Source: Actinomycetota bacterium
GTDB lineage: Bacteria; Actinomycetota; Thermoleophilia; Solirubrobacterales; Solirubrobacteraceae
NCBI GenBank assembly: GCA_005888335.1
Contig: VAWY01000134.1
Coordinates: 40,448 to 104,447 of the forward strand
Length of the DNA: 64,000 bases
Direction: 5' to 3'
Shown: one piece after another, positions 7,484 through 15,790 of the stretch
How the letters are laid out: each line of letters starts with the position of its first letter
Numbering within the stretch: the stretch's first letter is position 1
Translations under genes and position numbers: made by a program
Notes under the pieces: model-generated
Database searches by the model: none
What the model was told of the DNA's origin: nothing
What the model saw: the letters and a program-made list of their open reading frames with translations, nothing else

Positions 7484-8439
7484 TCATCACCGTCACGCTC
7501 AACGCGGCGATCGACCGGACGCTCGCCGTGCCCAACTTCCGGCTCGGCCGTCGGCACCGCACGGTCGAGCAGCGCACGATGGCGGGCGGCAAGGGCGTCA
7601 ACATCGCGCGCACGCTGAAGACGCTCGGCCAGCCGGTGATCGCGACGGGCTTCGCGGGCGGTCCGACGGGGACGCGCATCGTCGAGCAGCTCACCGAGGA
7701 GTCGATCCTCAACGACTTCGTGCGCATCCGCGAGGAGTCGCGCACCAACCTCTCGGTGCTCGACCCGACGACCGGCGAGCAGACCGAGATCAACGAGCGC
7801 GGGCCCGCCGTCTCGGGCAAGGAGCTCGAGCTCTTCCGCGACAAGCTGCTCTACCTCGCGCGCGGGGCCGACATGGTCGTCTTCGCGGGGTCGCTGCCGC
7901 CCGGCGTCGAGGCGGGCGCCTACGCCGAGCTGATCCGCGAGCTGCACAAGCTCAACCTCACGACGATCGTCGACACCGACGGCGACCCGCTGCGCCTCGC
8001 CGTGCGGGCCGAGCCCGACGTGGTGTCGCCGAACGTCCTCGAGGCGGAGGAGCTCGTCGGGCACGAGTTCAACGACGACGAGGACCGCACGATCGCGGTC
8101 CGCGAGATGGTCCAGCTCGGCGCGCGCGAGGCGATCATGACGGTCCACGACGGCTGCTTCGCCTCGGTGCTGGCTGACGGCGCGCCGTGCCTGTACCGCG
8201 TGTCGATCGAGCCGCGCGAGCCGGTCGCGGCGGTCGGCTCGGGCGACGCGTTCCTCGCCGGCTACGTCTCTGCGCGCTACTCGGGCGGGCGCCCCGCCGA
8301 GTGCCTGCGCTACGCCGTTGCCTGCGGTAGCGACTCCACCCAGCAGCTCGGCGCGGGCGTGATCGATCCGCGCGGGGTCGAGAAGCTGCTCGGGGAGATC
8401 GAGGTCGAGCGCCTGGCCCTGCCCGCCGAGGTCGGCTAG
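7480..8439 (+). CDS. PfkB-family sugar-phosphate kinase (1-phosphofructokinase-like)
   Basis: A 319-residue ribokinase-fold enzyme. The N-terminus MIITVTLNAAIDRTLAVPNF and the GGKGVNIARTLKTLG motif (about 37-50) are characteristic of the 1-phosphofructokinase/tagatose-6-phosphate kinase branch. The catalytic GSGDAFLAGY (Asp256) is intact. It probably phosphorylates fructose-1-phosphate or a related sugar phosphate with ATP. There is no adjacent fru PTS transporter or regulator, so the substrate is uncertain, and a minor 6-phosphofructokinase role is possible. It is translationally coupled to the upstream carboxypeptidase, an odd functional pairing. Confidence 0.85.
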   Translation: MIITVTLNAAIDRTLAVPNFRLGRRHRTVEQRTMAGGKGVNIARTLKTLGQPVIATGFAGGPTGTRIVEQLTEESILNDFVRIREESRTNLSVLDPTTGEQTEINERGPAVSGKELELFRDKLLYLARGADMVVFAGSLPPGVEAGAYAELIRELHKLNLTTIVDTDGDPLRLAVRAEPDVVSPNVLEAEELVGHEFNDDEDRTIAVREMVQLGAREAIMTVHDGCFASVLADGAPCLYRVSIEPREPVAAVGSGDAFLAGYVSARYSGGRPAECLRYAVACGSDSTQQLGAGVIDPRGVEKLLGEIEVERLALPAEVG

Positions 8440-8463
8440 GGCGAAAGGGGTTAGTAGCCTGCG

Positions 8464-8504
8464 GGCGACCTCCAGTTCCGTCCGCCTCCGAACGTAAGGT
8501 CGCC
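8464..8504 (+). promoter_or_regulatory. 8-bp inverted repeat just upstream of guaB3
   Basis: Arms GGCGACCT (8464-8471) and AGGTCGCC (8497-8504) flank a 25-base spacer and end 3 bases before the guaB3 ATG. The right arm overlaps the place where a ribosome site should be, so it could act as an operator or as a leader hairpin masking initiation. Regulatory role is inferred. Confidence 0.4.
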
Positions 8505-8507
8505 GCC

Positions 8508-9728
8508 ATGGAAGTTGAGATCGGCCGCGGGAAAAAGGCCCGCCGAGCCTACGGATTCGACGACATCGCCATCGTCCCTTCGCGTCGCACGCGGGACCCT
8601 GACGACGTCGACATCACCTGGAAGCTCGGCGACTACCGCTTCGAGCTGCCGCTCATGGCCTCGGCGATGGACGGCGTCGTCTCGCCGCGCACCGCGGGGA
8701 TCGTCGGGCACCTCGGCGGCCTGGCCGTGCTCAACCTCGAGGGGATCTGGACGCGCTACGAGGACGCCGGCGAGCAGCTCGAGCGGATCGCGACGCTGCC
8801 CAAGGAGGTCGCGACCCGCGAGATGCAGGCGATCTACCAGTCGCCGATCCAGCCTGACCTGATCGCCCAGCGCATCCGCGAGATCAAGGATCAGGGCGTG
8901 GTGGCCGCGGCGTCGCTGACCCCGCAGCGCGTGCGCAAGTACTACGAGCTGGCGCTCGAGGCGGGCCTGGACATCCTCGTCATCCAGGGCACGGTCGTGT
9001 CGGCCGAGCACGTCTCGCAGGACGAGTCGCGCCCGCCGCTGAACCTCAAGGAGTTCATCGGGCAGGTGCCGGTGCCGATCGTCGTCGGCGGCTGCGCGTC
9101 GTACCACACCGGCCTGCACCTCATGCGGACGGGCGCCGCCGGCGTGCTCGTGGGCGTGGGGCCCGGCGCGGCGTGCACGACGCGCGGGGTGCTGGGCGTC
9201 GGCGTCCCGCAGGCCACGGCGATCGCCGACGTGGCCGCGGCGCGCTCGCAGCACATGCTCGAGACCGGCGAGTACTGCCAGGTGATCGCCGATGGCGGGA
9301 TGCGCAACGGCGGCGACGTGGCGAAGGCGATCGCCTGCGGCGCCGACGCGGTGATGATCGGCTCGCCGCTCGCTCGCGCCTACGAGGCGCCGGGACGGGG
9401 CTTTCACTGGGGCATGGCGACGTTCCACCCGACGCTCCCGCGTGGCGCGCGGGTCCAGACCGTGCAGAACGGCACGCTCGAGGAGATCCTCGTCGGCCCG
9501 GCGCACGAGAACGACGGGACGTTCAACCTCATGGGTGGCCTGCGGACGTCGATGGCCACGTGCGGTTACCGCGACATCGCGGAGTTCAACCGGGCGGAGC
9601 TGATGGTCGCCCCGGCGCTGCAGACCGAGGGCAAGCAGCTGCAGAGCGCGCAAGGGATCGGGATGGGCTCGCGCGGCGCGGCCGCCGCGGCGCACCCCGA
9701 GCGCGAGGAGGTGCTCGCCGAGGCATGA
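8508..9728 (+). CDS. guaB3: GuaB3-family IMP dehydrogenase homologue
   Basis: A 406-residue TIM-barrel protein of the IMPDH/GMP reductase superfamily. It begins directly in the barrel ([19 protein letters not shown]) and keeps the active-site loop [21 protein letters not shown] with the thioimidate cysteine at Cys223, followed by [26 protein letters not shown]. It lacks the twin CBS (Bateman) insertion of classical GuaB, as expected for the GuaB3 branch found in actinobacteria and cyanobacteria. The family assignment is clear. Whether it is the organism's main IMP dehydrogenase is not. guaA follows 70 bases downstream, supporting a GMP-synthesis role. Confidence 0.88.
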   Translation: MEVEIGRGKKARRAYGFDDIAIVPSRRTRDPDDVDITWKLGDYRFELPLMASAMDGVVSPRTAGIVGHLGGLAVLNLEGIWTRYEDAGEQLERIATLPKEVATREMQAIYQSPIQPDLIAQRIREIKDQGVVAAASLTPQRVRKYYELALEAGLDILVIQGTVVSAEHVSQDESRPPLNLKEFIGQVPVPIVVGGCASYHTGLHLMRTGAAGVLVGVGPGAACTTRGVLGVGVPQATAIADVAAARSQHMLETGEYCQVIADGGMRNGGDVAKAIACGADAVMIGSPLARAYEAPGRGFHWGMATFHPTLPRGARVQTVQNGTLEEILVGPAHENDGTFNLMGGLRTSMATCGYRDIAEFNRAELMVAPALQTEGKQLQSAQGIGMGSRGAAAAAHPEREEVLAEA

Positions 9729-9798
9729 GCGACCCCGGGAGCCAGCGCCGCGTGGCCCGTACGCCGAGGACCGGGGACCCCCGCACCCGGGCGGTGGC

Positions 9799-11412
9799 AT
9801 GAGCGAGCTCGTCACCGCGGGGCGCGCGTCGACCCAGGTCGTCGCCGAGGCGGCCACCGAGGTCGAGGCGCCGCGCGCGGTCGACGAGGTCGTCGTCCTG
9901 GACTTCGGCGGCCAGTACTCGCAGCTCATCGCGCGCCGCGTGCGCGAGTGCGGCGTGTTCTCCGAGCTGCTGCCGCATCACGTCGGCGTCGAGGAGGTGC
10001 GCCGGCGCCGCCCGCGCGGGCTGATCCTCTCCGGCGGGCCGGCCTCGGTGTACGCCGACGGGGCGCCGAAGCTCGACCCGGCGCTGCTCGAGCTCGGCAT
10101 TCCGGTGCTCGGCATCTGCTACGGCATGCAGCTGCTGGCGCTTTCGCTGGGCGGCCGGGTGGAGGGCGCCGAGGTCGGCGAGTTCGGCCGCTCCGACCTC
10201 ACCGTCCGCGAGCCCGGGCGGCTGCTGGCCGGCACGCCGCCCGAGCAGACGTGCTGGATGTCGCACCGCGACACGGTCTATGCGCCGCCCCCCGGCTTCA
10301 CGGCGCTGGCGTCGTCGACCGCGTCGCCGGTGGCGGCCTTCGAGGACGTCGAGCGCGACGTCTACGGGATCCAGTTCCACCCCGAGGTGGTCCATACGCC
10401 CTACGGCCAGCGCGTGCTGACGACGTTCCTGGAGGACGTCTGCGGCTGCGCGCGGACGTGGACGGCGGCCTCGATCGTGGACGAGCAGATCGCCCGCATC
10501 CGCGACCAGGTCGGTGACGGGCGTGTGATCTGCGGGCTGTCGGGCGGGGTCGATTCGTCCGTGGCCGCGCTGCTCGTCCACCGCGCGGTCGGCGAGCAGC
10601 TGACCTGCGTGTTCGTCGACCACGGCCTGATGCGCAAGAACGAGGGCGAGCAGGTCATCGCCGCGTTCCGCGATCGCTTCCACATCCCGCTCGTCGCCGT
10701 CGACGCCGAGGACCGCTTCCTGCGCAAGCTGCGCGGCGTCACCGATCCCGAGGCCAAGCGCAAGGCGATCGGCGCCGAGTTCATCCGGGTGTTCGAGGAG
10801 GAGGCGGCGCGGCTCTCGGGGGCGCGCTACCTGGTACAGGGCACGCTGTACTCCGACGTCATCGAGTCCGGCGGCGGCACGGGCGCAGCGACGATCAAGT
10901 CGCACCACAACGTCGGTGGGCTGCCGCAGGATCTCGAGTTCGAGCTCGTCGAGCCGCTGCGCCAGCTGTTCAAGGACGAGGTGCGCAAGGTGGGGGAGGA
11001 GCTCGGGCTGCCCGAGCGCCTGGTCTGGCGCCAGCCGTTCCCCGGTCCCGGGCTGGCCATCCGCGTGGTCGGCGGCGAGGCGACCAAGGAGCGCCTGGAC
11101 GTCCTGCGCGACGCCGACGCGATCCTCCAGGACGAGATCCGCAAGGCCGGCCTCTACCGCGAGCTCTGGCAGTCGTTCTGCGTGCTGCCCGACGTGCGAA
11201 CGGTCGGCGTGCAGGGCGACGAGCGCACGTACGGCAACGTCATCGTCATCCGCGCGGTCACCTCCGACGACGCGATGACCGCCGACTGGGCGCGCCTGCC
11301 CTACGACCTGCTCGAGCAGATCGCCTCGCGCATGATCAATGAGCTGCGCGAGGTCAACCGCGTGGTGCTCGACATCACGTCGAAGCCACCGGGCACGATC
11401 GAGTGGGAGTAG
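9799..11412 (+). CDS. guaA: GMP synthase (glutamine-hydrolysing)
   Basis: Aminates XMP to GMP with ATP and glutamine. The 537-residue protein has a class I glutamine amidotransferase domain ([20 protein letters not shown], nucleophile Cys107 in [10 protein letters not shown], His194/Glu196 in FHPEV). An ATP-pyrophosphatase domain follows with the PP-loop GLSGGVDSS (248-254), then the C-terminal dimerisation domain ending [14 protein letters not shown] roughly 28-residue N-terminal extension precedes the amidotransferase core, so the true start could be later. No other in-frame ATG/GTG gives a better ribosome site. It lies downstream of guaB3. Confidence 0.96.
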   Translation: MSELVTAGRASTQVVAEAATEVEAPRAVDEVVVLDFGGQYSQLIARRVRECGVFSELLPHHVGVEEVRRRRPRGLILSGGPASVYADGAPKLDPALLELGIPVLGICYGMQLLALSLGGRVEGAEVGEFGRSDLTVREPGRLLAGTPPEQTCWMSHRDTVYAPPPGFTALASSTASPVAAFEDVERDVYGIQFHPEVVHTPYGQRVLTTFLEDVCGCARTWTAASIVDEQIARIRDQVGDGRVICGLSGGVDSSVAALLVHRAVGEQLTCVFVDHGLMRKNEGEQVIAAFRDRFHIPLVAVDAEDRFLRKLRGVTDPEAKRKAIGAEFIRVFEEEAARLSGARYLVQGTLYSDVIESGGGTGAATIKSHHNVGGLPQDLEFELVEPLRQLFKDEVRKVGEELGLPERLVWRQPFPGPGLAIRVVGGEATKERLDVLRDADAILQDEIRKAGLYRELWQSFCVLPDVRTVGVQGDERTYGNVIVIRAVTSDDAMTADWARLPYDLLEQIASRMINELREVNRVVLDITSKPPGTIEWE

Positions 11413-11415
11413 GAG

Positions 11416-11943
11416 TCAGCCCGCGGCGCGGATGATCGCGCAGGCCTCGCGGTGCGACCGCGGCGACGGCGAGTAGCCGTACATCCCGAACTGGAACGTG
11501 CGCGCCGTCCGGTGGCGGGCGCACATCGAGTAGGCCTCGGCGAACTTCTCCTGCGGCGGGTCGCTCGCGGCGCTCGCCGCCCACGGCCCGCTTCCGTGGA
11601 CGAGCGCCTCGAAGCGCGCGCGCAGCGGATCGGTCATAGCCGTCGCGTCGAAGATGTGCCCGAGCTCGTGGAAGAAGCGCGCCTTCGTGCGCGCCTCGGG
11701 TCCGAGGTAGATCGTGCGCGCGGCCATGTCGGCACAGCCGCCGGCCCACTCGGGGCCGGTGGGGCACGGCGCGAGCTGGAGGGTGACCGTGCCGGGCGGC
11801 GTGGGGACCTGCGCGGCGGCGAGCCAGGCCTGGTAGCGCGCCGGGGCCGGAGCGGCGTCGGGGGTGACGAGCGTCGTGGCGGGCGCCGGGGCGGCGTGCG
11901 CCGCGGCGAGGAGGAAGGCCAGCGGCAGGAGGGCGCGTCGCAC
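11416..11943 (-). CDS. secreted HExxH putative zinc metallopeptidase
   Basis: A 175-residue protein with a Sec signal peptide (residues about 1-22). It contains FFHELGHIFDA, a zinc-binding HExxH (His92, Glu93, His96). About 36 residues later QEKFAEAYSM supplies Glu residues (132, 136) placed like the third ligand of gluzincin peptidases. Four cysteines in the mature part could pair outside the cell. It is very small for a peptidase, resembling the minigluzincin-like proteins. Catalysis is inferred from the motif only. It converges on guaA with a 3-base gap, and its upstream side is a long repeat region. Confidence 0.6.
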   Translation of the reverse strand: MRRALLPLAFLLAAAHAAPAPATTLVTPDAAPAPARYQAWLAAAQVPTPPGTVTLQLAPCPTGPEWAGGCADMAARTIYLGPEARTKARFFHELGHIFDATAMTDPLRARFEALVHGSGPWAASAASDPPQEKFAEAYSMCARHRTARTFQFGMYGYSPSPRSHREACAIIRAAG

Positions 11944-12046
11944 CGGGGGGTGTTGGCCGGTGGGCGCGTGGCGCTACCTCGTACATGCGTTGAGCGCGCG
12001 GCGGGGCGCGGCTGGGCGCGGTTCGCTCCGCCCGCTGCGGGGCGGC

Positions 12047-12112
12047 GGGTCGCGGCGTGGTCTGTCGCACCGAGGGGAAGCGCTTTGGGGTCTGCGCCCG
12101 GGCCGCGCGGCG
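12047..12112 (+). repeat. dispersed intergenic repeat, copy C (type I flank)
   Basis: About 66 bp: GGGTCGCGGCGTGG, then TCTGTCGCACCGAGGGGAAG, then GCGCCCGGGCCGCGCGGC. It matches copy A at roughly 85%. It faces the inverted copy D across 483 bp measured end to end. Confidence 0.75.
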
Positions 12113-12114
12113 TC

Positions 12115-12326
12115 GTGGGCGTTCGCGGCTCCCCGACCGCGAGCCGCTGCGCGCCAGCCCGGAGCCGCTGTCCTGCCTAGTGCTCGCTATGTCGACGTCA
12201 GGCAGGACAGCGCCCGGGCCGTGGGCGTTCGCGGCTCCCCGACCGCGAGCGGCTGCGCGCCAGCCCGGAGCCGCTGTCCTGCCTAGTGCTCGCTATGTCG
12301 ACGTCAGGCAGGACAGCGCCCGGGCC
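12115..12326 (+). repeat. 106-bp perfect-length tandem duplication
   Basis: Two head-to-tail 106-bp units (12115-12220 and 12221-12326) that by eye differ at one base (CGAGCCGC versus CGAGCGGC). Each unit contains one hairpin with arms CTGTCCTGCCT and AGGCAGGACAG around a 21-base loop. Near identity implies a recent duplication or active homogenisation. Confidence 0.9.
12168..12210. repeat. hairpin element, first of three
   Basis: Perfect 11-bp arms (12168-12178, 12200-12210) around a 21-base loop. An identical second copy lies at 12274-12316 and a diverged third at 12389-12431 (arms CTGCGTCACTT/AGGTGACACAG). Loop length is conserved although arm sequences changed together, which suggests that the fold matters. 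Confidence 0.75.
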
Positions 12327-12466
12327 GCGCGGCCGCCGTGGTCGCGGTTGGCTCCCGGGGGCGAGCGCCTACGCGCCGGCGCGGGCCGCTGCGTCACTTA
12401 GCGTTGACAGTGTCGGCATCAGGTGACACAGCCCGCCCACGCTGGCCGCGAGCGCGGCCGAGACGG

Positions 12467-12529
12467 GCGGTCACAAGGACGACCGCCTCCTTCCCCTCGG
12501 TGCCACAGACCACGCTGCGACCCGCCGCC
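12467..12529 (-). repeat. dispersed intergenic repeat, copy D (type II flank, inverted)
   Basis: Minus-strand reading gives GGCGGGTCGCAGCGTGG, then TCTGTGGCACCGAGGGGAAG, then GGAGGCGGTCGTCC. The inner flank folds as GGCGGTC/GACCGCC with an 8-base loop. It shares the type II flank with copy B and the core with all copies. Confidence 0.75.
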
Positions 12530-12600
12530 CGACGCCCGAACGGAGCGCCAGCAATACCCAACGCCCGAGCGGAGCGCAAGCAAGCAGACAAGCAGGCCGC

Positions 12601-13059
12601 CTACGCCGCCCTCCGCACCCTCCACGTCACCGCCGACCGACAAGCCGTGGACTGGAAGCTGATGCGAAACGACGCCCGCCCCGCGCCCTGCTCGCCCTGC
12701 AGCCGGCCCGCCATGGCCGCCCGATACCGCCCCGGCCCGAAGCCGCGGAACGTCGCGCGGCCCGTCTCGGAGTAGTAGAAGGACCCGTCGGACTGCAGCA
12801 CGGGGCGCGCGGGCTCGGTGGCGACCGTGGCCTCGGTCTGGGCGCCGTCCTTGCAGCGCAGCAGCAGCTTGAACGTCGCCAGCAGGTGGTCGTCGGCGGC
12901 GATGCGCAACGCCTGGCGCTGCGACGTCGAGCCGCGGAAGACGAGGCCGCCGGCGGGCTTGGCCTTCGGGAGCCGGACCGGGCGGTCGGCGCCGCCGCCG
13001 CAGCCGGCGAGGGCGACGCAGGCCAGCGGCAGCGCGGCGGGGCGGCGCACGGCGGTCAC
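12601..13059 (-). CDS. putative secreted lipoprotein, unknown function
   Basis: Roughly 152 residues from the GTG at 13059. The N-terminus is a lipoprotein signal (basic VTAVRRPA, hydrophobic [11 protein letters not shown] lipobox with the acylated Cys followed by Gly-Gly-Gly). The mature part is a compact beta-rich domain with a Cys in LLLRCKDGA and one near the C-terminus, possibly a disulfide. An upstream ATG at 13077 would add six residues (MEPCRS), which I consider less likely because the positive n-region already begins at the GTG. No family recognised. Confidence 0.6.
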   Translation of the reverse strand: MTAVRRPAALPLACVALAGCGGGADRPVRLPKAKPAGGLVFRGSTSQRQALRIAADDHLLATFKLLLRCKDGAQTEATVATEPARPVLQSDGSFYYSETGRATFRGFGPGRYRAAMAGRLQGEQGAGRASFRISFQSTACRSAVTWRVRRAA

Positions 13060-13111
13060 GCTACGGCACGGTTCCACGCCCGGCCGACCGGTCCTCCGGA
13101 CGCAAGTGTCC

Positions 13112-13117
13112 TATCAT
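13112..13117 (+). promoter_or_regulatory. putative -10 box (TATCAT) of rplM-rpsI
   Basis: TATCAT is an AT-rich island 41 bases before the rplM ATG, followed by a GGAGG at 13132-13136. No clear -35. It probably drives the rplM-rpsI-glmM unit. Confidence 0.4.
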
Positions 13118-13158
13118 GGCGCCCGCCGCGCGGAGGTGAGCGCGGCTTCGCCGTGCCT

Positions 13159-13539
13159 ATGAAGACCTTCGTCGCCACACCCGCCACCGCCGAGCGCAAC
13201 TGGTATGTCGTCGACGCGACCGGCAGGACGCTCGGCCGCCTGGCCACGCAGATCGCCAACACGCTGCGCGGCAAGCGCGCCGAGAAGATCGCGGTGACCG
13301 GCGACAAGCGCACGGAGAAGCTCTACCACCGCCACTCGGGGTATCCCGGCGGGCTGAAGACGCGCACGTTGCAGGACATGCTCGACCGCCGCCCCGAGGA
13401 GGTCATCCGCCTGGCCGTGCGCGGGATGCTGCCCCGCAACCGGCTGGCCCGCAAGCAGCTGACCAAGCTCAAGGTCTACGCCGGTCCCGACCACCCGCAC
13501 GCCGCCCAGAAGCCGCAACCGCTCGAGATCGAGGACTAG
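13159..13539 (+). CDS. rplM: 50S ribosomal protein L13 with an internal deletion
   Basis: Large-subunit protein L13. The start [30 protein letters not shown] and the later [34 protein letters not shown] and [17 protein letters not shown] segments are canonical. The protein is only 126 residues, where bacterial L13 is about 142-147. Compared with the E. coli sequence as I know it, the block after LRGK (normally HKxxYTPHVDTGDYVVVxN, about 19 residues) is replaced by a single Arg before AEKIAVTG. The frame is intact. ATG at 13159 gives the usual N-terminus (a GTG two codons earlier is possible). It is followed 3 bases later by rpsI. Confidence 0.93.
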   Translation: MKTFVATPATAERNWYVVDATGRTLGRLATQIANTLRGKRAEKIAVTGDKRTEKLYHRHSGYPGGLKTRTLQDMLDRRPEEVIRLAVRGMLPRNRLARKQLTKLKVYAGPDHPHAAQKPQPLEIED

Positions 13540-13542
13540 CCA

Positions 13543-14373
13543 GTGGCAGGAGACGAGGAAACCCCGCAGGACGAGCGCGAGGTCGCGGCCGACGAGGCGA
13601 CCGAGGTCGCCGCCGCGCCCGTCGAGGACGCGCAGGCGCCCGCGGCCGAGAGCGAGGAGGCGCCGGCCGCCGAGGCGCCGGCCGCCGAGCCCGAGGCCGC
13701 ACAGCCCGAGGCCGCCGCCGAGGCCGCACAGCCCGAGGCCGCACAGCCCGAGGCCGCCGAGGAGGAAGAGGAGGACGAGGAGCCGCCGGCGCCGCGCCAG
13801 CGCCCGGAGATCCCCGGCGCCGACCTCGAGGTCGACATCGTCCGCGAGGGCGAGGACCCGCTCTCGGCGCAGGAGCGCGCATACCTCGAGGCCGAGGAAG
13901 AGGAGCGCGAGGTCGCCGAGGGCGTCGAGGAGCCCGAGGAGGTCGCCGACCAGCCCATCGCCGAGGCCGCGATCGATCTCGCCGCGACCGCGCGCTACCG
14001 CGCGACCGGCAAGCGCAAGACGGCCATCGCCCGCGTGACGCTCAAGCCCGGCGACGGCACGTACACGATCAACGGCAAACCGCTGAACGTCTTCTTCCCG
14101 CGCGCCACGCTGCAGCGCACGATCCGCCAGCCGCTGGAGGCGGTCGGCTACGAGGACCGCATGGACGTCGTCGCGCGCATGGACGGCGGCGGCGTCTCCG
14201 CGCAGGCCGGCGCCCTGCGCCACGGCATCTCCCGCGCGCTGCTCGAGGCCGACCCCAACCTGCGCGGCGAGCTCAAGCGCCGCGGCTTCCTGACGCGCGA
14301 CGCACGCGCGAAGGAGCGCAAGAAGGCCGGGCTCAAGAAGGCCCGCAAGCGGCCGCAGTTCTCGAAGCGTTAG
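13543..14373 (+). CDS. rpsI: 30S ribosomal protein S9 with long acidic N-terminal extension
   Basis: The C-terminal ~128 residues are a complete S9: [20 protein letters not shown] at the start of the domain, [20 protein letters not shown], and the tRNA-contacting tail ending RRPQFSKR-like ([11 protein letters not shown]). Ahead of it is a ~147-residue extension made almost only of Ala, Glu, Pro, Val and Asp, including repeated AAQPEA units and an EEEEEDEE run, which is predicted to be disordered and strongly negative. Typical S9 is about 130 residues and some actinobacteria add 20-50, so this is long. The GTG start is 3 bases after rplM. Confidence 0.93.
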   Translation: MAGDEETPQDEREVAADEATEVAAAPVEDAQAPAAESEEAPAAEAPAAEPEAAQPEAAAEAAQPEAAQPEAAEEEEEDEEPPAPRQRPEIPGADLEVDIVREGEDPLSAQERAYLEAEEEEREVAEGVEEPEEVADQPIAEAAIDLAATARYRATGKRKTAIARVTLKPGDGTYTINGKPLNVFFPRATLQRTIRQPLEAVGYEDRMDVVARMDGGGVSAQAGALRHGISRALLEADPNLRGELKRRGFLTRDARAKERKKAGLKKARKRPQFSKR

Positions 14374-14374
14374 C

Positions 14375-15706
14375 TTGGCGCGCCGGCTGTTCGGCACAGA
14401 CGGCGTGCGCGGCGTCGCGGGCGAGTTCCTCACCGCGGAGCTCGCGCTCGCGCTCGCCCGCGCGGCGACGACCGGCGCGCGCGAGCGGGGCGTCGAGCGC
14501 CCGCGCGTGCTGGTCATCCGCGACACGCGCGAGTCGGGCGAGATGCTCGAGGCCGCGGTCGCCGCGGGCGTCGCCGCCGCCGGCGGCGAGGCGCTGCTCG
14601 GCGGCGTGCTGCCCACCCCCGCCGCGCCGCTCCTGCTGGGCGCCTACGGCTTCGACATGGCCGCCGTCCTCAGCGCCTCGCACAACCCCTACGAGGACAA
14701 CGGGATCAAGTTCTTCGGCCCCGACGGCTTCAAGCTCTCCGACGAGGCCGAGCACGAGATCGAGGAGGCGCTGGACCGCCCGCCGGCGACCACGCGCCGC
14801 GTCGGTCGCATCCGCGCGCTGCACGGCACGCGCGAGGACTACCTGCGCGCGCTGCACAGCCGCTTCGCCGAGCTGGACCTCTCCGGCCGCGACATCGTCA
14901 TCGACTGCGCCAACGGCGCCACCGTGCACGTCGCCGCCGAGGCCTTCCGCCGCCTCGGCGCGACCGTCACGGCGATCGCCGTCGACCCCGACGGGCGCAA
15001 CATCAACGCCGGCGTCGGCTCGACGCACCTGGGCCCGCTGACCGAAGCCGTGCAGGCGGGCGGCCACGACCTCGGCTTCGCCTTCGACGGCGACGGCGAC
15101 CGGGTGCTCGCCGTCGACCGCACGGGCGCGGTCGTCGACGGCGACGAGCTGCTCGCCCTCGCCGCGCTGCACCTCCGCGACCGCGGGCGCCTGCCCGGGA
15201 CGGGCGTCGTCGTGACCGTCATGACCAACTACGGCTTCCACACCGCCATGCGCGAGGCGGGGATCCAGGTGGCCGCCACGGGCGTCGGCGACCGCTACGT
15301 GCTCGAGGAGCTGCGCGCCCGCGGCTGGGGCCTCGGCGGCGAGCAGTCCGGGCACGTGATCGAGATGGGCTTCAACGCCACCGGCGACGGAGTCGCCACC
15401 GCGCTGCTCACCCTCGAGGCGCTCGGCGAGCGCGACCTCGCCGAGCGCAGCGCCATGCGCAAGCTGCCCCAGCGGCTGGTCAACGTGCGCGTCGGCGACC
15501 GCGACGCGGTGATCGCCTCGCCGGACCTCGCGGCGGCGATCGAACGCGAGGGCGAGGCGCTGGCCGGCCGCGGCCGCGTTCTCGTGCGCCCCAGCGGCAC
15601 CGAGCCGCTGGTGCGCGTGATGGTCGAGGCCCCCGACGCCGGCGAGGCCGACGAGATCACGGCTCGTCTTGTTGACGCGGTCGAACACGTGGCCACTCCT
15701 GCCTAG
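14375..15706 (+). CDS. glmM: phosphoglucosamine mutase
   Basis: Interconverts glucosamine-6-phosphate and glucosamine-1-phosphate for UDP-GlcNAc synthesis. The 443-residue protein has the N-terminal RLFGTDGVRGVAGEF, the phosphoserine loop LSASHNPYEDNGIKFFG, the metal-binding FDGDGDRVLAVD, the sugar-binding GGEQSGHVI, and the C-terminal phosphate-binding RPSGTEPLVRVMVE. It starts with TTG one base after the rpsI stop; the reading frame leaves no alternative near the conserved N-terminus. It directly precedes glmS, the preceding enzyme of the same pathway. Confidence 0.95.
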   Translation: MARRLFGTDGVRGVAGEFLTAELALALARAATTGARERGVERPRVLVIRDTRESGEMLEAAVAAGVAAAGGEALLGGVLPTPAAPLLLGAYGFDMAAVLSASHNPYEDNGIKFFGPDGFKLSDEAEHEIEEALDRPPATTRRVGRIRALHGTREDYLRALHSRFAELDLSGRDIVIDCANGATVHVAAEAFRRLGATVTAIAVDPDGRNINAGVGSTHLGPLTEAVQAGGHDLGFAFDGDGDRVLAVDRTGAVVDGDELLALAALHLRDRGRLPGTGVVVTVMTNYGFHTAMREAGIQVAATGVGDRYVLEELRARGWGLGGEQSGHVIEMGFNATGDGVATALLTLEALGERDLAERSAMRKLPQRLVNVRVGDRDAVIASPDLAAAIEREGEALAGRGRVLVRPSGTEPLVRVMVEAPDAGEADEITARLVDAVEHVATPA

Positions 15707-15725
15707 CGCCAGGCGCCTTCGTTGC

Positions 15726-15731
15726 TACTTT
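15726..15731 (+). promoter_or_regulatory. putative -10 box (TACTTT) upstream of glmS
   Basis: TACTTT lies 59 bases before the glmS ATG in an 84-base gap after glmM. The leader carries a GAGGAGG ribosome site. The gap is far too short for a glmS ribozyme. Confidence 0.35.
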
Positions 15732-15790
15732 GAAAGCCGGTTCGGGGGTCGTTGCGGCGGCCCTCTCGTCGTTGGAGAGGAGGTGCCCGG

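Larger units (their letters stand above)
11944..12600. other. 657-base gene-free region filled with repeats and hairpins
   Basis: Between the HExxH gene and the lipoprotein gene. It contains repeat copies C (forward) and D (inverted), a 106-bp tandem duplication (12115-12326) and three hairpins of identical design (11-bp stems, 21-base loops) starting at 12168, 12274 and 12389. Short open frames here are compositional and lack ribosome sites. The promoter of the HExxH gene must lie in its left end. Confidence 0.6.

Noticed and set aside
12115..12326. Possible CRISPR array
   Set aside because: The repeat is 106 bp, contiguous and without variable spacers, and no cas genes are present. It is a tandem duplication.
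12338..12775. 145-codon plus-strand open frame across the repeat region
   Set aside because: It reads through repeat copy D and then antisense to the lipoprotein gene, with no ribosome site or domain.
15707..15790. glmS ribozyme
   Set aside because: The 84-base leader is too short and lacks the core; the gap shows only a promoter-like box and a ribosome site.
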